From the NCBI GenBank assembly GCA_017618015.1, contig JAFZVC010000112.1, positions 1 through 55,509 on the forward strand: DNA of 55,509 bases. The letters run 5' to 3'. Source of the DNA: Spirochaetaceae bacterium (GTDB taxonomy: Bacteria; Spirochaetota; Spirochaetia; Treponematales; Treponemataceae). The notes under the pieces are model-generated. The model saw only the letters and a program-made list of their open reading frames with translations, searched no databases and was not told where the DNA came from. The position numbers and the translations under genes were made by a program. Positions 9,001 to 17,142 of this stretch are shown one piece after another (within the stretch, counting starts at the first letter, position 1; every line of letters starts with the position of its first letter).

Positions 9001-10779
9001 AAGGTCAGTTCCTGTAAGGATAGGGTTGTTTATTTCGAGAACGCGGCAGTTCGAGCCTTTCGTGTGGAGCAAATCGCCATCCGTACCGACGTAAACTGTC
9101 GTGTCCGTTACGATTTTCTCTCTCAGGCTGTCAATCGGCGGGTTTGTGACCTGCGCGAAAAGCTGCTTGAAGTATGTGTAAAGCGGTGGATGCTTGTCCG
9201 AAAGGCATGCGAGCGGCGTATCCACACCCATAGAGCCTGTCGGCTCAATGCCGTTCCGTGCCATAGGAAGAACCATCTCGTTCAAATCCTCGTAATTCCA
9301 GCCGAATGCGCGGTAAAGTCTGTTGCGCTCGTCCTGTGTGCTTGTCGGAATCTTTTTGTTCGGAATCTTCAGGTCAGCAAGATGGATAAGGTTCTGGTCG
9401 AGCCATTCTCCGTACGGGTTTTTCGTGGCATAAGTTTCTTTAAGCTCTTTGTCGGTTATAAGCCGCTTTTGCGTCGTGTCCACAAGGAGCATTCTTCCCG
9501 GCATAAGGCGAGATTTTGTCACAATCTGGCTTTCCGGGATATCAAGGACACCGACCTCGCTTGAAAGGACGAGCATGTTGTCTTTCGTTATAAAATAGCG
9601 GCTTGGGCGCAGTCCGTTCCTGTCGAGCGTCGCGCCGACGACGTCACCGTCGCTGTAAAGAATAGCTGCCGGACCGTCCCACGGCTCCATCATTGTTGCC
9701 CAGTAGTGGTAAAAATCGCGCTTTTCCTGCGTAAGGCTGTCATCGTGTTTCCACGGCTCCGGAATGCAGATCATAACTGCAAGCGGAAGAGGCATTCCGT
9801 TCATTACGAAGTATTCAAGCGTGTTGTCGAGCATCGCGGAGTCGGAGCCGGTCGTGTCGATTTCGCCGTCGCGCGCGAGCATGCGGTCAACGTTTCCGCG
9901 GATTGTGTTTATCTCGCCGTTATGAGCGATGAAGCGGTTCGGGTGCGCGCGCTGCCAGCTTGGGTTTGTGTTTGTGCTGAAACGTGAGTGTACGAGCGCA
10001 AGTGCGGATTCGTACACTGGCGATTGCAAGTCGCTGTAGAAGGTACGCAGCTCGTGAACGAGGAACATTCCCTTGTAGACGATTGTGCGTGATGAAAGTG
10101 AGCAGATGTAAGTTTTTGCGGGGCTCGCGTTTTTCGCGCTGCTTGAGTTTGCCACGCCGTCCGCGCCTTCGCCCTTCTCAAACGACAGTCGGGCGGCGTA
10201 AAGAAGCTTGTCGAACTCAAGTCCGCGCTCGCACTCAGCCTTTCCGCCTTTGCCATCCGGTCTCGCGATGAACGCCTGCCAGATAGACGGCATGCAGTCG
10301 CGCGCTTTTTTACCGAGTACGTCAGCGTTCACAGGGACTTTGCGCCATCCAAGGAATTTCAGGCTTGCAGCGGCAACGCATTTTTCAAAGCGCGCTTTTT
10401 CCGCTTCGCATCCAGCACTGTCTCCCGGAAAGAAAATCTGCGCGATGCCGTAGTCGCGTTCGTCGCCGAGCGTCTTGCAAGGCTTTCCGTCAGTTCCGAC
10501 AATCTCACCGCGCTCCGCAACTCCCTTAAAAAAGTCGTGGCTTATCTGCAAAAGAATACCTACACCGTCACCTGTCTCGCCGCTCGCGTCCTTTCCCGCG
10601 CGGTGCTCCAGTTTCTCAACGATGCTCAGAGCATTGTCCACTATCTTGTGAGACTTGCTGCCGTCAATGTTGACTACTGCGCCAATACCGCAGGCATCAT
10701 GCTCAAAACTTGGTTCATACAATGTCCTTTGCTCGTTTCTTGAATTTGTTCCGGTTAAATTTTCTTTCTCATTCATCAT
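6004..10779 (-). CDS. gltB: Glutamate synthase, large subunit
   Basis: About 1,591 residues against a usual ~1,480-1,530. The N-terminal class II amidotransferase domain has its catalytic Cys in HDACGIG. The central and FMN-binding synthase domains follow (SGEGGEKPER, PGEGGHLPGKKV, LISGHDGGTGAAP), then the 3Fe-4S ligands around CNLDTCPFG, and a C-terminal GXGXG domain (GGKIVV to GGTAVILGGTGRN). The enzyme converts glutamine and 2-oxoglutarate to two glutamates with electrons from GltD. Extra low-complexity inserts occur near residues 190-210, 615-655 and 1270-1290; the middle one is a palindromic DNA element. Start: ATG at 10779 or 10776, both after GGAAGG. It has its own promoter and two leader attenuators in series. 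Confidence 0.95.
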   Translation of the reverse strand: MMNEKENLTGTNSRNEQRTLYEPSFEHDACGIGAVVNIDGSKSHKIVDNALSIVEKLEHRAGKDASGETGDGVGILLQISHDFFKGVAERGEIVGTDGKPCKTLGDERDYGIAQIFFPGDSAGCEAEKARFEKCVAAASLKFLGWRKVPVNADVLGKKARDCMPSIWQAFIARPDGKGGKAECERGLEFDKLLYAARLSFEKGEGADGVANSSSAKNASPAKTYICSLSSRTIVYKGMFLVHELRTFYSDLQSPVYESALALVHSRFSTNTNPSWQRAHPNRFIAHNGEINTIRGNVDRMLARDGEIDTTGSDSAMLDNTLEYFVMNGMPLPLAVMICIPEPWKHDDSLTQEKRDFYHYWATMMEPWDGPAAILYSDGDVVGATLDRNGLRPSRYFITKDNMLVLSSEVGVLDIPESQIVTKSRLMPGRMLLVDTTQKRLITDKELKETYATKNPYGEWLDQNLIHLADLKIPNKKIPTSTQDERNRLYRAFGWNYEDLNEMVLPMARNGIEPTGSMGVDTPLACLSDKHPPLYTYFKQLFAQVTNPPIDSLREKIVTDTTVYVGTDGDLLHTKGSNCRVLEINNPILTGTDLIKIAALNQPGLRAKTLSLLMEMDNGALLGTPAEGGVVKTAPVEPCETSGLNPRGETSPLAIALDNLFASIEAAYADGYNIIILSDRGVDEKHAAIPSLLAVSSVEQYLIRAKKRTKISIILESGEVRDVHQAAMCLGYGARAINPYLAHEAIAELIDQKLLDKDYHTAIDDYNKAIIGGIVKIAAKMGISAVQSYQSAQIFEAVGIAEDVVEKYFTNTVSRVGGIGLREMEEDILYHHEQAWNDMGLTVNTHLDSVGYHKFRRGPNAEDHLYNPETIVALQESTRNGDYKRFKEYTALVDDNSRPHTLRAMLDFNFAADGGIPIDEVEPVEQIVQRFKTGAMSYGSISEEAHKCMAAAMNHLHGKSNSGEGGEKPERLGTEYNSAIKQVASGRFGVTEEYLLSAREIQIKMAQGAKPGEGGHLPGKKVYPWIAKTRYATPGVSLISPPPHHDIYSIEDLAQLIYDLKNANRDARISVKLVSEAGVGTIAAGVAKAGAQVILISGHDGGTGAAPISSIHHAGLPWELGLSEAHQTLIQNGLRGRVIIETDGKLMSGRDVAIACLLGAEEFGFATAPLITMGCAMMRVCNLDTCPFGVATQNEKLRARFPGKPEYVENFMKFIAQELREYMAKLGVRTIDEMCGRSDLLKMKEKQGFKRAGLIDLSRVLARPEADAGSVPAASAVAGSSLAAVFDEWKKTRDTFNFNLEKTVDEKTLLPWITKESATSEHGTIFVNISSTDRTAGTILGSEIQKKYGNTLKDDSFCVEVTGGAGQSFGAFIPKGLTLRLTGDANDAFGKGLSGGKIVVTKPTNFSGEADSNIIVGNVALFGATSGKAFINGVAGERFCVRNSGATVVAEGCGDHGLEYMTGGTAVILGGTGRNLCAGMSGGVAYVLDENHDLYKRLNHELVKSYDLDDEVSTLRGTTDETALRELIEQHAIETGSELGKKIIGNWEHYKTCFKKIIPNDYLRIMTEIYAEESRGTEHDDAVLAAFKKCTA
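8826..8913. repeat. Palindromic element inserted in frame within gltB
   Basis: Three hairpins in series: GGGGGGA/TCCCCCC (8826-8843), GTTCAGCC/GGCTCAAC (8848-8877, one mismatch) and ACCCCC/GGGGGT (8896-8913). In gltB this encodes a Gly/Pro/Thr-rich loop (around GTPAEGGVV and GLNPRGETSP) between the conserved EMDNGA and LAIALDNL segments, where other GltB proteins have no such insert. The frame is kept. It resembles the idea of the palindromic elements found inside Rickettsia genes, but no second copy was seen here. Confidence 0.55.
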
Positions 10780-10813
10780 AACACCTTCCCGCAAACTGTT
10801 GCCTAAAAACAAA

Positions 10814-10863
10814 AGCCGCACGCATAAGAACACCGTTCCTGTGCATGCGGCTCCGTTGCGGAC
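10814..10863 (-). promoter_or_regulatory. gltB leader, second attenuator
   Basis: On the minus strand: a variant of the leader element (CGCAACGGAGCCGCAT) with possible loop AACGGA closed by only GC/GC, followed by a terminator stem AGCCGCATGC/GCGTGCGGCT (10843-10852 with 10814-10823, one G-U) and CTTTTGTTTTT. It lies about 35 bases upstream of the gltB ATG. The short hairpin is weak here; the terminator is strong. Confidence 0.6.
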
Positions 10864-10882
10864 TTTGAGATCTTATAAAACA

Positions 10883-10943
10883 AAAGAGGCCGTAGATATA
10901 ACTTCGTCCAAATACGAAATTTTATCTACGACCTCTTTGCCGT
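10883..10943 (-). promoter_or_regulatory. gltB leader, first attenuator
   Basis: On the minus strand: ACGGC pairs with GTCGT around the six-base loop AAAGAG (10928-10943). The same 3' arm begins a 16-bp terminator stem, AAAGAGGTCGTAGATA with TATCTACGGCCTCTTT (10923-10938 with 10883-10898, one G-U), followed by a U-rich tail. Hairpin and terminator are mutually exclusive. Same layout as the gltD leader. Confidence 0.75.
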
Positions 10944-10953
10944 GATTTCTTTA

Positions 10954-10983
10954 ATAATACTGAATTTCTGCAGAATAAGTCAA
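10954..10983 (-). promoter_or_regulatory. Sigma-70 promoter of gltB
   Basis: On the minus strand: TTGACT (10978-10983), 18-base spacer, TATTAT (10954-10959). The first leader element begins 12 bases after the -10 box, as at gltD. The remaining 130 bases up to the divergent TPR gene hold AT-rich sequence that probably contains that gene's promoter; nothing else is seen. Confidence 0.7.
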
Positions 10984-11114
10984 GAGTTTGTTTTTCCTTT
11001 ATGAAATTGTACAAATTTAATGAATGTGTGGTATATTAAAAATGCCAAAATGCCTCTGTTGTGATACAGAACATTTTTTGTAACTTCACGTATATCTCTT
11101 AAAGGAACAAGAAA

Positions 11115-11978
11115 ATGAAAAAAGTTTTAACAATCATTTTAATGACTTTTTTTATGGCATTAAGTGTTTATTCTTTCAGCAAGCAAAATGAAGTTATCAC
11201 TGGACTACAACAAGGAAACTATGAAACTGTAAAAGAGCTTCTTTTGGAATGGGAAAAAGAATCTCCGGATGATCCTGATTTAATGACCGGATGGTTTAAT
11301 TACTATCTGCACAGAAAAGCCGAATACAAAAACTTTGATGGTTATATGAAAAACGGACACTACGGAGGGTATTCCAGGCTTGTATATGATAAAGATGATT
11401 TCAAAACTGCAATCTCATATTTGGACAGGGCATTACAAAATCATCCATATCGTATGGATATTCATTTCGGAAAAATCAACACTTTTTTATCAGATGATGA
11501 TTATACAGAAGGAATAGAGGCAATTATCGATTTCCTGAAAATATATGATGAAAACAAAACGGAATGGTACTGGTCTTATAATCAAAGTTTTACCGCCAAT
11601 AATTGGAATATTGAAGGAACTGTTATAGACGCATTAACCGATTATTGCGATATGTTCGATTATTTGGTTGAGCGGGATTTTATAAAAAATGTCCTTGATG
11701 AAATATTGATGCGTTTCCGGGATAATGTGATTTTTCTGAATTATTTGGCACATTATTATTCTGCGGGACAAGATTATGATAAAACTATCGAAACTCTTAT
11801 AACTGCATATCAGATTGATGACACTGATTATGTAATTGTAGCGAATATCGCGGCAACTTATGAGAGAAAAGAAGAATATGACGAGGCTGAAAAATGGTTT
11901 ACAGTGCTGGCTTCTATGGAACCCGATGCTGCTAAACAATACGCACAGAAAGGTTTAGAGCGAATAAAAAACAGATAA
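11115..11978 (+). CDS. Exported TPR-repeat protein
   Basis: 287 residues. The N-terminus is a signal peptide (MKKVLTIILMTFFMALSVYS, then FS), with no lipobox Cys, so the protein is probably periplasmic. The remainder is acidic and helical; at least one clear tetratricopeptide repeat is at the C-terminus (NIAATYERKEEYDEAEKWF) and weaker ones lie before it (KTAISYLDRALQNHPYR). TPR repeats mediate protein contacts; the partner is unknown. AAAGGA precedes the ATG. It is AT-richer than the permease that follows after 17 bases, so a shared transcript does not necessarily mean shared function. Confidence 0.75.
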   Translation: MKKVLTIILMTFFMALSVYSFSKQNEVITGLQQGNYETVKELLLEWEKESPDDPDLMTGWFNYYLHRKAEYKNFDGYMKNGHYGGYSRLVYDKDDFKTAISYLDRALQNHPYRMDIHFGKINTFLSDDDYTEGIEAIIDFLKIYDENKTEWYWSYNQSFTANNWNIEGTVIDALTDYCDMFDYLVERDFIKNVLDEILMRFRDNVIFLNYLAHYYSAGQDYDKTIETLITAYQIDDTDYVIVANIAATYERKEEYDEAEKWFTVLASMEPDAAKQYAQKGLERIKNR

Positions 11979-11995
11979 TCGAAAGGAATATAGAA

Positions 11996-13156
11996 ATGAA
12001 TAACGAGATTAAAAGCGAATCGCGGCTTACGTTTATGGAGTCAACGAGCATAATTGTCGGGCACGGAGTTGGTGCCGGAATCCTTGCGGTGCCTTATCTT
12101 GCATCGCGCGCGCCCTGGTGGGATTTCATCTGGATTCTCGCCGTCGCGTATGTGGTGAACCTTTTGCTTCATCTTATGATTGCGGAGCTTTCGCTTAACA
12201 ACAACGGCGCGCAGTTCGTCAAATGCTTTGAGAACGAGCTTTTTACGGGTCGTTTCAAGAAAATCGCCACATGGATAGTTTTCGGTTTCCTTGCGTTTAG
12301 CGTTCTTTGCAACGTCGCGAGCTTCATTACCGGTTCCGCCGCGGTTTTCACAAGCTGGTTCAATCTGCCTTCGTGGGCGGGTATGCTTATCTACTATATA
12401 GTTGCGGGGCTTGTCGTTTTCTTTGGTATGAAGATTGTCGGTATTTGCGAAAAGTTTTCCGTATTCGCGATGATAATCGTTATCGGGATTCTGTTTGTAG
12501 CAACCGTAATGTCACAGACGAGCGCGCTTCCTTCAACTTTTATTGCGTCTACTAACGCGATGGCTTTGTACAGCACCGTGGCGTTCTCGCTTTCGGCGGT
12601 TATGAGCGTTCCTCAGGTTGTAAAAGGTGTTGCCGGTGACAGGAAAAAGATAATCGGCGCGATTGCCGCCGGAACAGGAATAAACGCTTTCCTTATAGTT
12701 GTCGTTACGTTCATGACACTTCTTGGCGCAGGACAGGCGATAACAAAAAACGGTGCCCTCGTTGATTTAAGCGCGGCTCTTGGCGGATGGGTAAGCATCG
12801 TCGGCTATGTGTTCTCGCTTCTTGCGCTTTCAACATCGTTCTGGGCGAACACGCTCAACATGCGCGACATCATCGCCGAGCAGACGAAATGGAACCTTAA
12901 GATTTGCTGGCTTTTGGCGACGCTTCCGTGCCTTATCCTTGCGCTGTGCGGAATGACGAGCTTCGTCGGATTCGCGCGCCTTGCGGGAATAATTCAGGTG
13001 CTTACAGGAATCGGAATAATAATAGCGTACAATCGTTCTCGTAAGCGGACGGGACAAAGCGCGATATGCGGAAAATACGGAAAGCTTCCGTTCCAGATTC
13101 TTATCATCCTCGGTTCGATAATGGCGACCGTCGGTTCGGTAATCGCGGTTAAGTAG
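11996..13156 (+). CDS. Amino-acid permease (aromatic/HAAAP-like APC family)
   Basis: 386 residues with about 11 membrane helices. The N-terminal signature IIVGHGVGAGILAVPYLAS matches the first helix of the Trp/Tyr and hydroxy/aromatic amino-acid permease group of the APC superfamily, which imports amino acids with a proton or sodium ion. Substrate cannot be read from the sequence. AAGGA lies 8 bases before the ATG. It is followed after 25 bases by the alkaline-phosphatase-fold gene on the same strand, which may be co-transcribed. Confidence 0.75.
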   Translation: MNNEIKSESRLTFMESTSIIVGHGVGAGILAVPYLASRAPWWDFIWILAVAYVVNLLLHLMIAELSLNNNGAQFVKCFENELFTGRFKKIATWIVFGFLAFSVLCNVASFITGSAAVFTSWFNLPSWAGMLIYYIVAGLVVFFGMKIVGICEKFSVFAMIIVIGILFVATVMSQTSALPSTFIASTNAMALYSTVAFSLSAVMSVPQVVKGVAGDRKKIIGAIAAGTGINAFLIVVVTFMTLLGAGQAITKNGALVDLSAALGGWVSIVGYVFSLLALSTSFWANTLNMRDIIAEQTKWNLKICWLLATLPCLILALCGMTSFVGFARLAGIIQVLTGIGIIIAYNRSRKRTGQSAICGKYGKLPFQILIILGSIMATVGSVIAVK

Positions 13157-13181
13157 CAGGACATTGGGGGCGTGAAAAAAA

Positions 13182-14021
13182 ATGGATAACAAAATGATAA
13201 TAGATAAGAACTATGGACTTGATGGCTTCAACAAAATCTGTATAACGCAGGTCGCGACAACGGTGCTCACGCTTTTGGGCGCAACTCCCGATGCGCAGAT
13301 GGCACCACCGATCCCCGACGTGCTTTCAAAAGCGCACGAAAAGTTCGGCGACGAAAAATGCGACCGCGTTGTTATGTACAACCCCGATGCAATCGCATTG
13401 TGGATTTACGGAAAGTACTACAAAAAGTATTTTTCGCGCCTTGAAACGAACACCGACCTTATGCTCCCGATGCTTTCCGTTTTTCCGCCCGTAACGCCAG
13501 TCTGCTTCGGCTCAATGTATTCGGGTTTGCAACCGGCTGTTCACGGCATACAAAGCTATACAAAGCCGGTTTTAAAATGCCTGACGGTTTTCGACGCTGT
13601 TCTTGGTGCTGGTAAAAAAGCCGCGATTGTCTCTACGGAAGGCGACTCCATCAGTTTGATTTTTTTGGAGCGCGATATGGATTACTTCATATATAAGACG
13701 GTGAAAGAATGCAACGACAAAGCGGCAGAGCTTATTAAAAATGACGAGTACGATCTTGTAGTGCTTTACAACACTGATTACGATTACTGGATGCACCGTT
13801 CATCCCCGACAGGATTGCCAGCGAAAAACGCGCTCAAAAAAAATGTCGCGGAGTATCTTGCGCTAAAAGAGCTTATCCAGTCTGAATGGAAAGACAAGCA
13901 TCATACGGCTTTGGCGTTCGCGCCCGACCACGGCTGCCACCGCACCGCAGGGATTTTGGGAACGCACGGCATCAATGAACCTTGTGACATGAACACAGTC
14001 CATCTGTGGAGTTTTGTATAG
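13182..14021 (+). CDS. Alkaline-phosphatase-superfamily phosphodiesterase/pyrophosphatase-like protein
   Basis: 279 residues, short for the superfamily. The likely nucleophile Thr is in PPVTPVCFGSMYSGLQP, followed by HGI; metal ligands are visible as DYDYWMHR, PDHGCH and the late THGI. This pattern is that of the type I phosphodiesterase/nucleotide pyrophosphatase branch, which hydrolyses phosphodiester or pyrophosphate bonds with two zinc ions. There is no signal peptide, so it should act in the cytoplasm. GGGGG lies about 11 bases before the ATG. Substrate unknown. The next 140 bases before the DUF2971 gene hold a GGAAAC/GTTTCC inverted repeat and a lysine-rich open frame too short to call. 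Confidence 0.7.
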   Translation: MDNKMIIDKNYGLDGFNKICITQVATTVLTLLGATPDAQMAPPIPDVLSKAHEKFGDEKCDRVVMYNPDAIALWIYGKYYKKYFSRLETNTDLMLPMLSVFPPVTPVCFGSMYSGLQPAVHGIQSYTKPVLKCLTVFDAVLGAGKKAAIVSTEGDSISLIFLERDMDYFIYKTVKECNDKAAELIKNDEYDLVVLYNTDYDYWMHRSSPTGLPAKNALKKNVAEYLALKELIQSEWKDKHHTALAFAPDHGCHRTAGILGTHGINEPCDMNTVHLWSFV

Positions 14022-14164
14022 AAAAAGGAAACTCGAAATGAACAGCCTGTTTCCTCATTAAGACATTGGAGTTGGGATGTTTTTTTAATAAAGCAGAAAA
14101 GAAAGCTCGTTGGGAAGATAAAAAACGTAAGGAAACTAAAAGAATTACTTACTAGGATTAAGAA

Positions 14165-15001
14165 ATGAATAATAATGAATTTAATCAAATCATTTTAAGT
14201 TGGAAGAAATATGCTGAATTAGTGAATCAGGATTTTGTTTATCATTATACAGATATAGATGGTCTAATTGGAATAATACAAAACAATGAATTATGGCTAT
14301 CTGAGCGAAACTATATGAATGATGTAAATGACGAGAAATTTATAGAAGCCTATATAAAAAAATATTTTAATAATTCACTTAATTGGGAAGGCTCTGCAGT
14401 ACAGAGACATCTTACTCCACCTGAAAATCAATTCATTTTTTCTACTTCGCTTGAGAGTGATTCTGTCCATAATTGGATTTGCTATGGTGCCAACGGAGCA
14501 TTCAGTATTGAATTTGACAGGAACAAACTAATTGAATTTTTTAGGGAAGTTTCATGTGCGGATTATTTTACATATGGAAAAGTATTATATACAGACGATG
14601 GCATAGAACAACTTTTAGATGAAATACTAAATACTTTTAAAGAATTATTTTTCGAAAAAATTAATAGTGTTGTGTTTGACAGAGATAATTCAACTCAACA
14701 AAAAGAGTTTCAAAAATTTTATAAACATTTTTATTCTATGATCAAACAGAAAGGACATGCGTGTGAAGCTGAATATCGCTTTCTAATAAAAAAGGAAAAA
14801 GAACTATTCTTTCGTACAAAAAATGGTCGACCGGTTCCTTTTATCAAAGTAAAAGTTGAAGATCAAAAACTTCCTATTACAAAAATACTAGTGGGGCCAT
14901 ATGATAAAAGTGATATTACGATTAGAAGTCTTGAACTTTTACTAAAACAAACAGGATACAACAATATTCCGATTGTACAATCTTCACTAAACATGAGATG
15001 A
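14165..15001 (+). CDS. DUF2971 domain protein
   Basis: 278 residues. Typical DUF2971 signs: an early YHYTDIDGLIGII motif, LWLSERNYMNDVNDE, then FIFSTSLESDSVHNWICYG, and the late ACEAEYRFLIK and ITKILVGPY segments. The biochemical role of the family is not established; members are common in mobile and defence-rich regions, so a role in phage or plasmid defence is possible but unproven. Base composition is about 30% GC, much lower than the genes on either side. It opens a five-gene AT-rich island running up to the glnN promoter. Confidence 0.75.
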   Translation: MNNNEFNQIILSWKKYAELVNQDFVYHYTDIDGLIGIIQNNELWLSERNYMNDVNDEKFIEAYIKKYFNNSLNWEGSAVQRHLTPPENQFIFSTSLESDSVHNWICYGANGAFSIEFDRNKLIEFFREVSCADYFTYGKVLYTDDGIEQLLDEILNTFKELFFEKINSVVFDRDNSTQQKEFQKFYKHFYSMIKQKGHACEAEYRFLIKKEKELFFRTKNGRPVPFIKVKVEDQKLPITKILVGPYDKSDITIRSLELLLKQTGYNNIPIVQSSLNMR

Positions 15002-15045
15002 TATTTTTTTACTTGTGTGGTAGATTTTAACAAAGGAGTTGCTTT

Positions 15046-15699
15046 ATGAGCATAAACGTAAAGAAATTAAATTTACGATATTACCAAAGAGATCTTTCTA
15101 AGGTTTTATGGATTGGTAGACGATTTGGAGGACAAGGGTATAAAAACTCATTTTTCCTAATTGAAGATAAACGATTAATAACAAAATTGGAGAAAGATGG
15201 AAAGTTAGAGGGATTACTCTCTGAAAATTTTTCATGTTATATTATTAACAATGAGGATGTTATTAATAATCAAGTGTTTTTTTTTAATAAAGAACCTGAA
15301 TTTAGGAATTCCTCCAGAGTTTATTTAATTCTATTTAATGATGTTGTTTATGAAGTGTCTCTTTCAAGTCAAGAAAACCAATATTCATTGGACGAATTAT
15401 CTCTTCTGATAAAAGAAAAAATCTACAAAGAAAATAAAAAATTTTTACAGATAAAAAAAGAGATTGAATTATATGAAAAATTTGATATAGAACAAAAGCC
15501 AGAACGACGTGAACCTATACCTGAAGAAGTAAAATTTGAAGTTTGGCGACGAGACGGAGGAAAATGTGTTATCTGTGGTTCTCAAAAGAACTTAGAATTT
15601 GATCACATTATACCTTTTTCTAAAGGTGGGGCGACAACAACAAGAAATCTTCAGTTATTGTGTCAAGAATGCAATAGACATAAATCTGATAAGATTTGA
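15046..15699 (+). CDS. HNH endonuclease with an unassigned N-terminal domain
   Basis: 217 residues. The last ~50 residues are an HNH nuclease: EVWRRDGGKCVICGS, LEFDHIIPFSKGG, TRNLQLLCQECNRHKSD, with two CxxC pairs for zinc and the DH...N...H catalytic residues. The first ~140 residues match nothing I recognise and may set specificity. It would cut DNA using a metal ion. AAAGGAG lies before the ATG. No methylase is adjacent, so this is not an ordinary restriction-modification pair. It is co-directional with DUF2971 (44-base gap) in the AT-rich island. Confidence 0.8.
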   Translation: MSINVKKLNLRYYQRDLSKVLWIGRRFGGQGYKNSFFLIEDKRLITKLEKDGKLEGLLSENFSCYIINNEDVINNQVFFFNKEPEFRNSSRVYLILFNDVVYEVSLSSQENQYSLDELSLLIKEKIYKENKKFLQIKKEIELYEKFDIEQKPERREPIPEEVKFEVWRRDGGKCVICGSQKNLEFDHIIPFSKGGATTTRNLQLLCQECNRHKSDKI

Positions 15700-15768
15700 A
15701 AGAGTTTATATAGCTTATTTATGGCATTGTATCGGTTGTATAGCAAGTAGAATAAGGATGGTATAAAA

Positions 15769-16560
15769 ATGAAAGAGGAGAAATTACGTTCTTGGTCAAT
15801 AGGCTTTCTTGTTTTTTCTGTAGTTTTATTACTTCTTGGAGCAATAATTACATTTATATTAAGCAACTGCGATTGTAAAACAGCATGGTTATCAGAATGT
15901 AATAAAAATTTGATAATAACAATTGTATGGATTGTGATTGTCATTTTTATTTGTTTTTTTTCAAGAACATGGACGTTATTCTTATTTCGTGAATTTGAAA
16001 AAATGAAGAATTATCGGAAATATGCAGAAAAAAATCTACCTAGAATGATAAGTATAATTCTAGGATTGTATTTTATTTCTCTTCCTATACTTATTGGAAT
16101 TGGATTCAAATTTTCTTGTTATGTTAATTATGTAACGGTACTTACAAGCATTCTTGGATTAAACGGTTTGATTACATACTTCATTGCGGAAAATAGTTCA
16201 AAGAATTCAAGAGAAACAACTGCTCAGCAAAAGTGTAATCCATCAACAGATGGAAAAATATACGGTTTTAGAATAGAAATAGATAAAGCAAATTTTAATG
16301 GAAAAAGATTTAAAGTTGAGTCTGGAATATTATTAGTAGCAAATTATCTTGGAAATGGTTCTGGTGATAACTTATGGTTCAAAATGAACAAATGGTATGA
16401 AAATTTTGGAAATAAAAAAGAAGATTATCCATTGTTCAATGCCAGATTAAATAACTGGGAAGGTAATGAAGCCTGGTATCGTCAGTTAAATGATTTTGTA
16501 AATTATTTGAAGCAAAACAATGAATTGGCTGAGGACGATTCCTCAGACCAAAAACAATAA
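15769..16560 (+). CDS. Four-helix membrane protein with cytoplasmic C-terminal domain
   Basis: 263 residues. Four membrane helices lie at about residues 9-31, 47-65, 92-112 and 121-141. The C-terminal ~110 residues are soluble, rich in Trp and Asn (YGFRIEIDKANFNGKRF, LWFKMNKWYENFGN, NNWEGNEAWYRQL). I do not recognise the family. The combination of a small membrane anchor and a soluble domain, next to DUF2971 and an HNH nuclease, is compatible with a defence-type effector, but nothing in the sequence proves it. AT-rich like its neighbours. Confidence 0.65.
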   Translation: MKEEKLRSWSIGFLVFSVVLLLLGAIITFILSNCDCKTAWLSECNKNLIITIVWIVIVIFICFFSRTWTLFLFREFEKMKNYRKYAEKNLPRMISIILGLYFISLPILIGIGFKFSCYVNYVTVLTSILGLNGLITYFIAENSSKNSRETTAQQKCNPSTDGKIYGFRIEIDKANFNGKRFKVESGILLVANYLGNGSGDNLWFKMNKWYENFGNKKEDYPLFNARLNNWEGNEAWYRQLNDFVNYLKQNNELAEDDSSDQKQ

Positions 16561-16573
16561 GAAAGGAATAAAT

Positions 16574-16759
16574 ATGAATAAAGATATTGATATAGATGCA
16601 GAATTTCAAAAATTCAAAAAAATAAGCGAAGAACTTAATCGAATGGCAGAAGAAATTGATTCTGATTGCGAAACTCTAAATGAAGCTCAAAAAGAAGCTG
16701 ATATAATAGAACAGTTGGAAGAACTCATTAAAGAAAACCTTCTGATGCAGAAAAAATGA
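16574..16759 (+). CDS. Small acidic coiled-coil protein
   Basis: 61 residues, mostly Glu, Asp, Lys, Ile and Leu with heptad spacing, so a helical coiled coil. The start at 16574 follows GAAAGGA with good spacing, 13 bases after the membrane-protein gene. No family is recognised. A frame that overlaps its stop (16756-16827) continues the same kind of helix, so the gene may once have been longer and been shortened by a frameshift. Confidence 0.55.
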   Translation: MNKDIDIDAEFQKFKKISEELNRMAEEIDSDCETLNEAQKEADIIEQLEELIKENLLMQKK

Positions 16760-16827
16760 AATTTGAAATCGATGATTGTTCAGCTAAAATCGAAAAACTT
16801 TTGGCAACAATTAGGCTTGTAGAATAA
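16756..16827 (+). CDS. Possible 23-residue micro-ORF or frameshifted tail
   Basis: ATG overlaps the upstream stop (ATGA). The 23 residues (from MKFEIDDCSAKIEKLL) look like a helical continuation of the preceding coiled-coil protein. Either a translationally coupled micro-ORF or the remains of a longer C-terminus. No separate ribosome site. Confidence 0.25.
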   Translation: MKFEIDDCSAKIEKLLATIRLVE

Positions 16828-16842
16828 GAAATATATTGTAAT

Positions 16843-17070
16843 ATGAAATGCCGTTATTGTGGAGATAATCTACATTCAACAAATCGAAAATTGTTTTCTT
16901 CTTTAGGTGAAAAATGCCTTGGAAATCCAGCTGGAGTTCATATCGGTGTTACTGATGGTGTTACTTGTGTGTATTGTGGGGATGTTGCAAAGTATAATAA
17001 TGGCAAACTAATTACACGATTAGGGTATGAATGTCCTAGATCACCTACAGGGAAGCATTGTTTACAGTAA
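16843..17070 (+). CDS. Small protein with two tandem zinc-ribbon-like repeats
   Basis: 75 residues made of two copies of one ~35-residue unit: CRYCGD...LG.KC...P.GVH, then CVYCGD...LGYECP..PTGKHC. Each has CxxC followed by Cys and His about 18 and 25 residues later, suitable for one zinc ion. The internal duplication is clear by eye. No strong ribosome site is visible before the ATG. Family and role are unknown; it is the last gene of the AT-rich island and ends about 30 bases before the glnN promoter. Confidence 0.6.
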   Translation: MKCRYCGDNLHSTNRKLFSSLGEKCLGNPAGVHIGVTDGVTCVYCGDVAKYNNGKLITRLGYECPRSPTGKHCLQ

Positions 17071-17101
17071 ACACATTTTTCAAAATTTTTTTCACAGGCT
17101 A

Positions 17102-17130
17102 TTGACAAAAAATTTTAGAAGCGATATAAC
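17102..17130 (+). promoter_or_regulatory. Sigma-70 promoter of glnN
   Basis: TTGACA (17102-17107), 17-base spacer, TATAAC (17125-17130). The first leader element begins 13 bases after the -10 box. Confidence 0.8.
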
Positions 17131-17142
17131 CGAAATATCGAA

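Noticed and set aside
15046..15699. Prophage or group I/II intron HNH gene
   Set aside because: No phage structural, integrase or intron features nearby.
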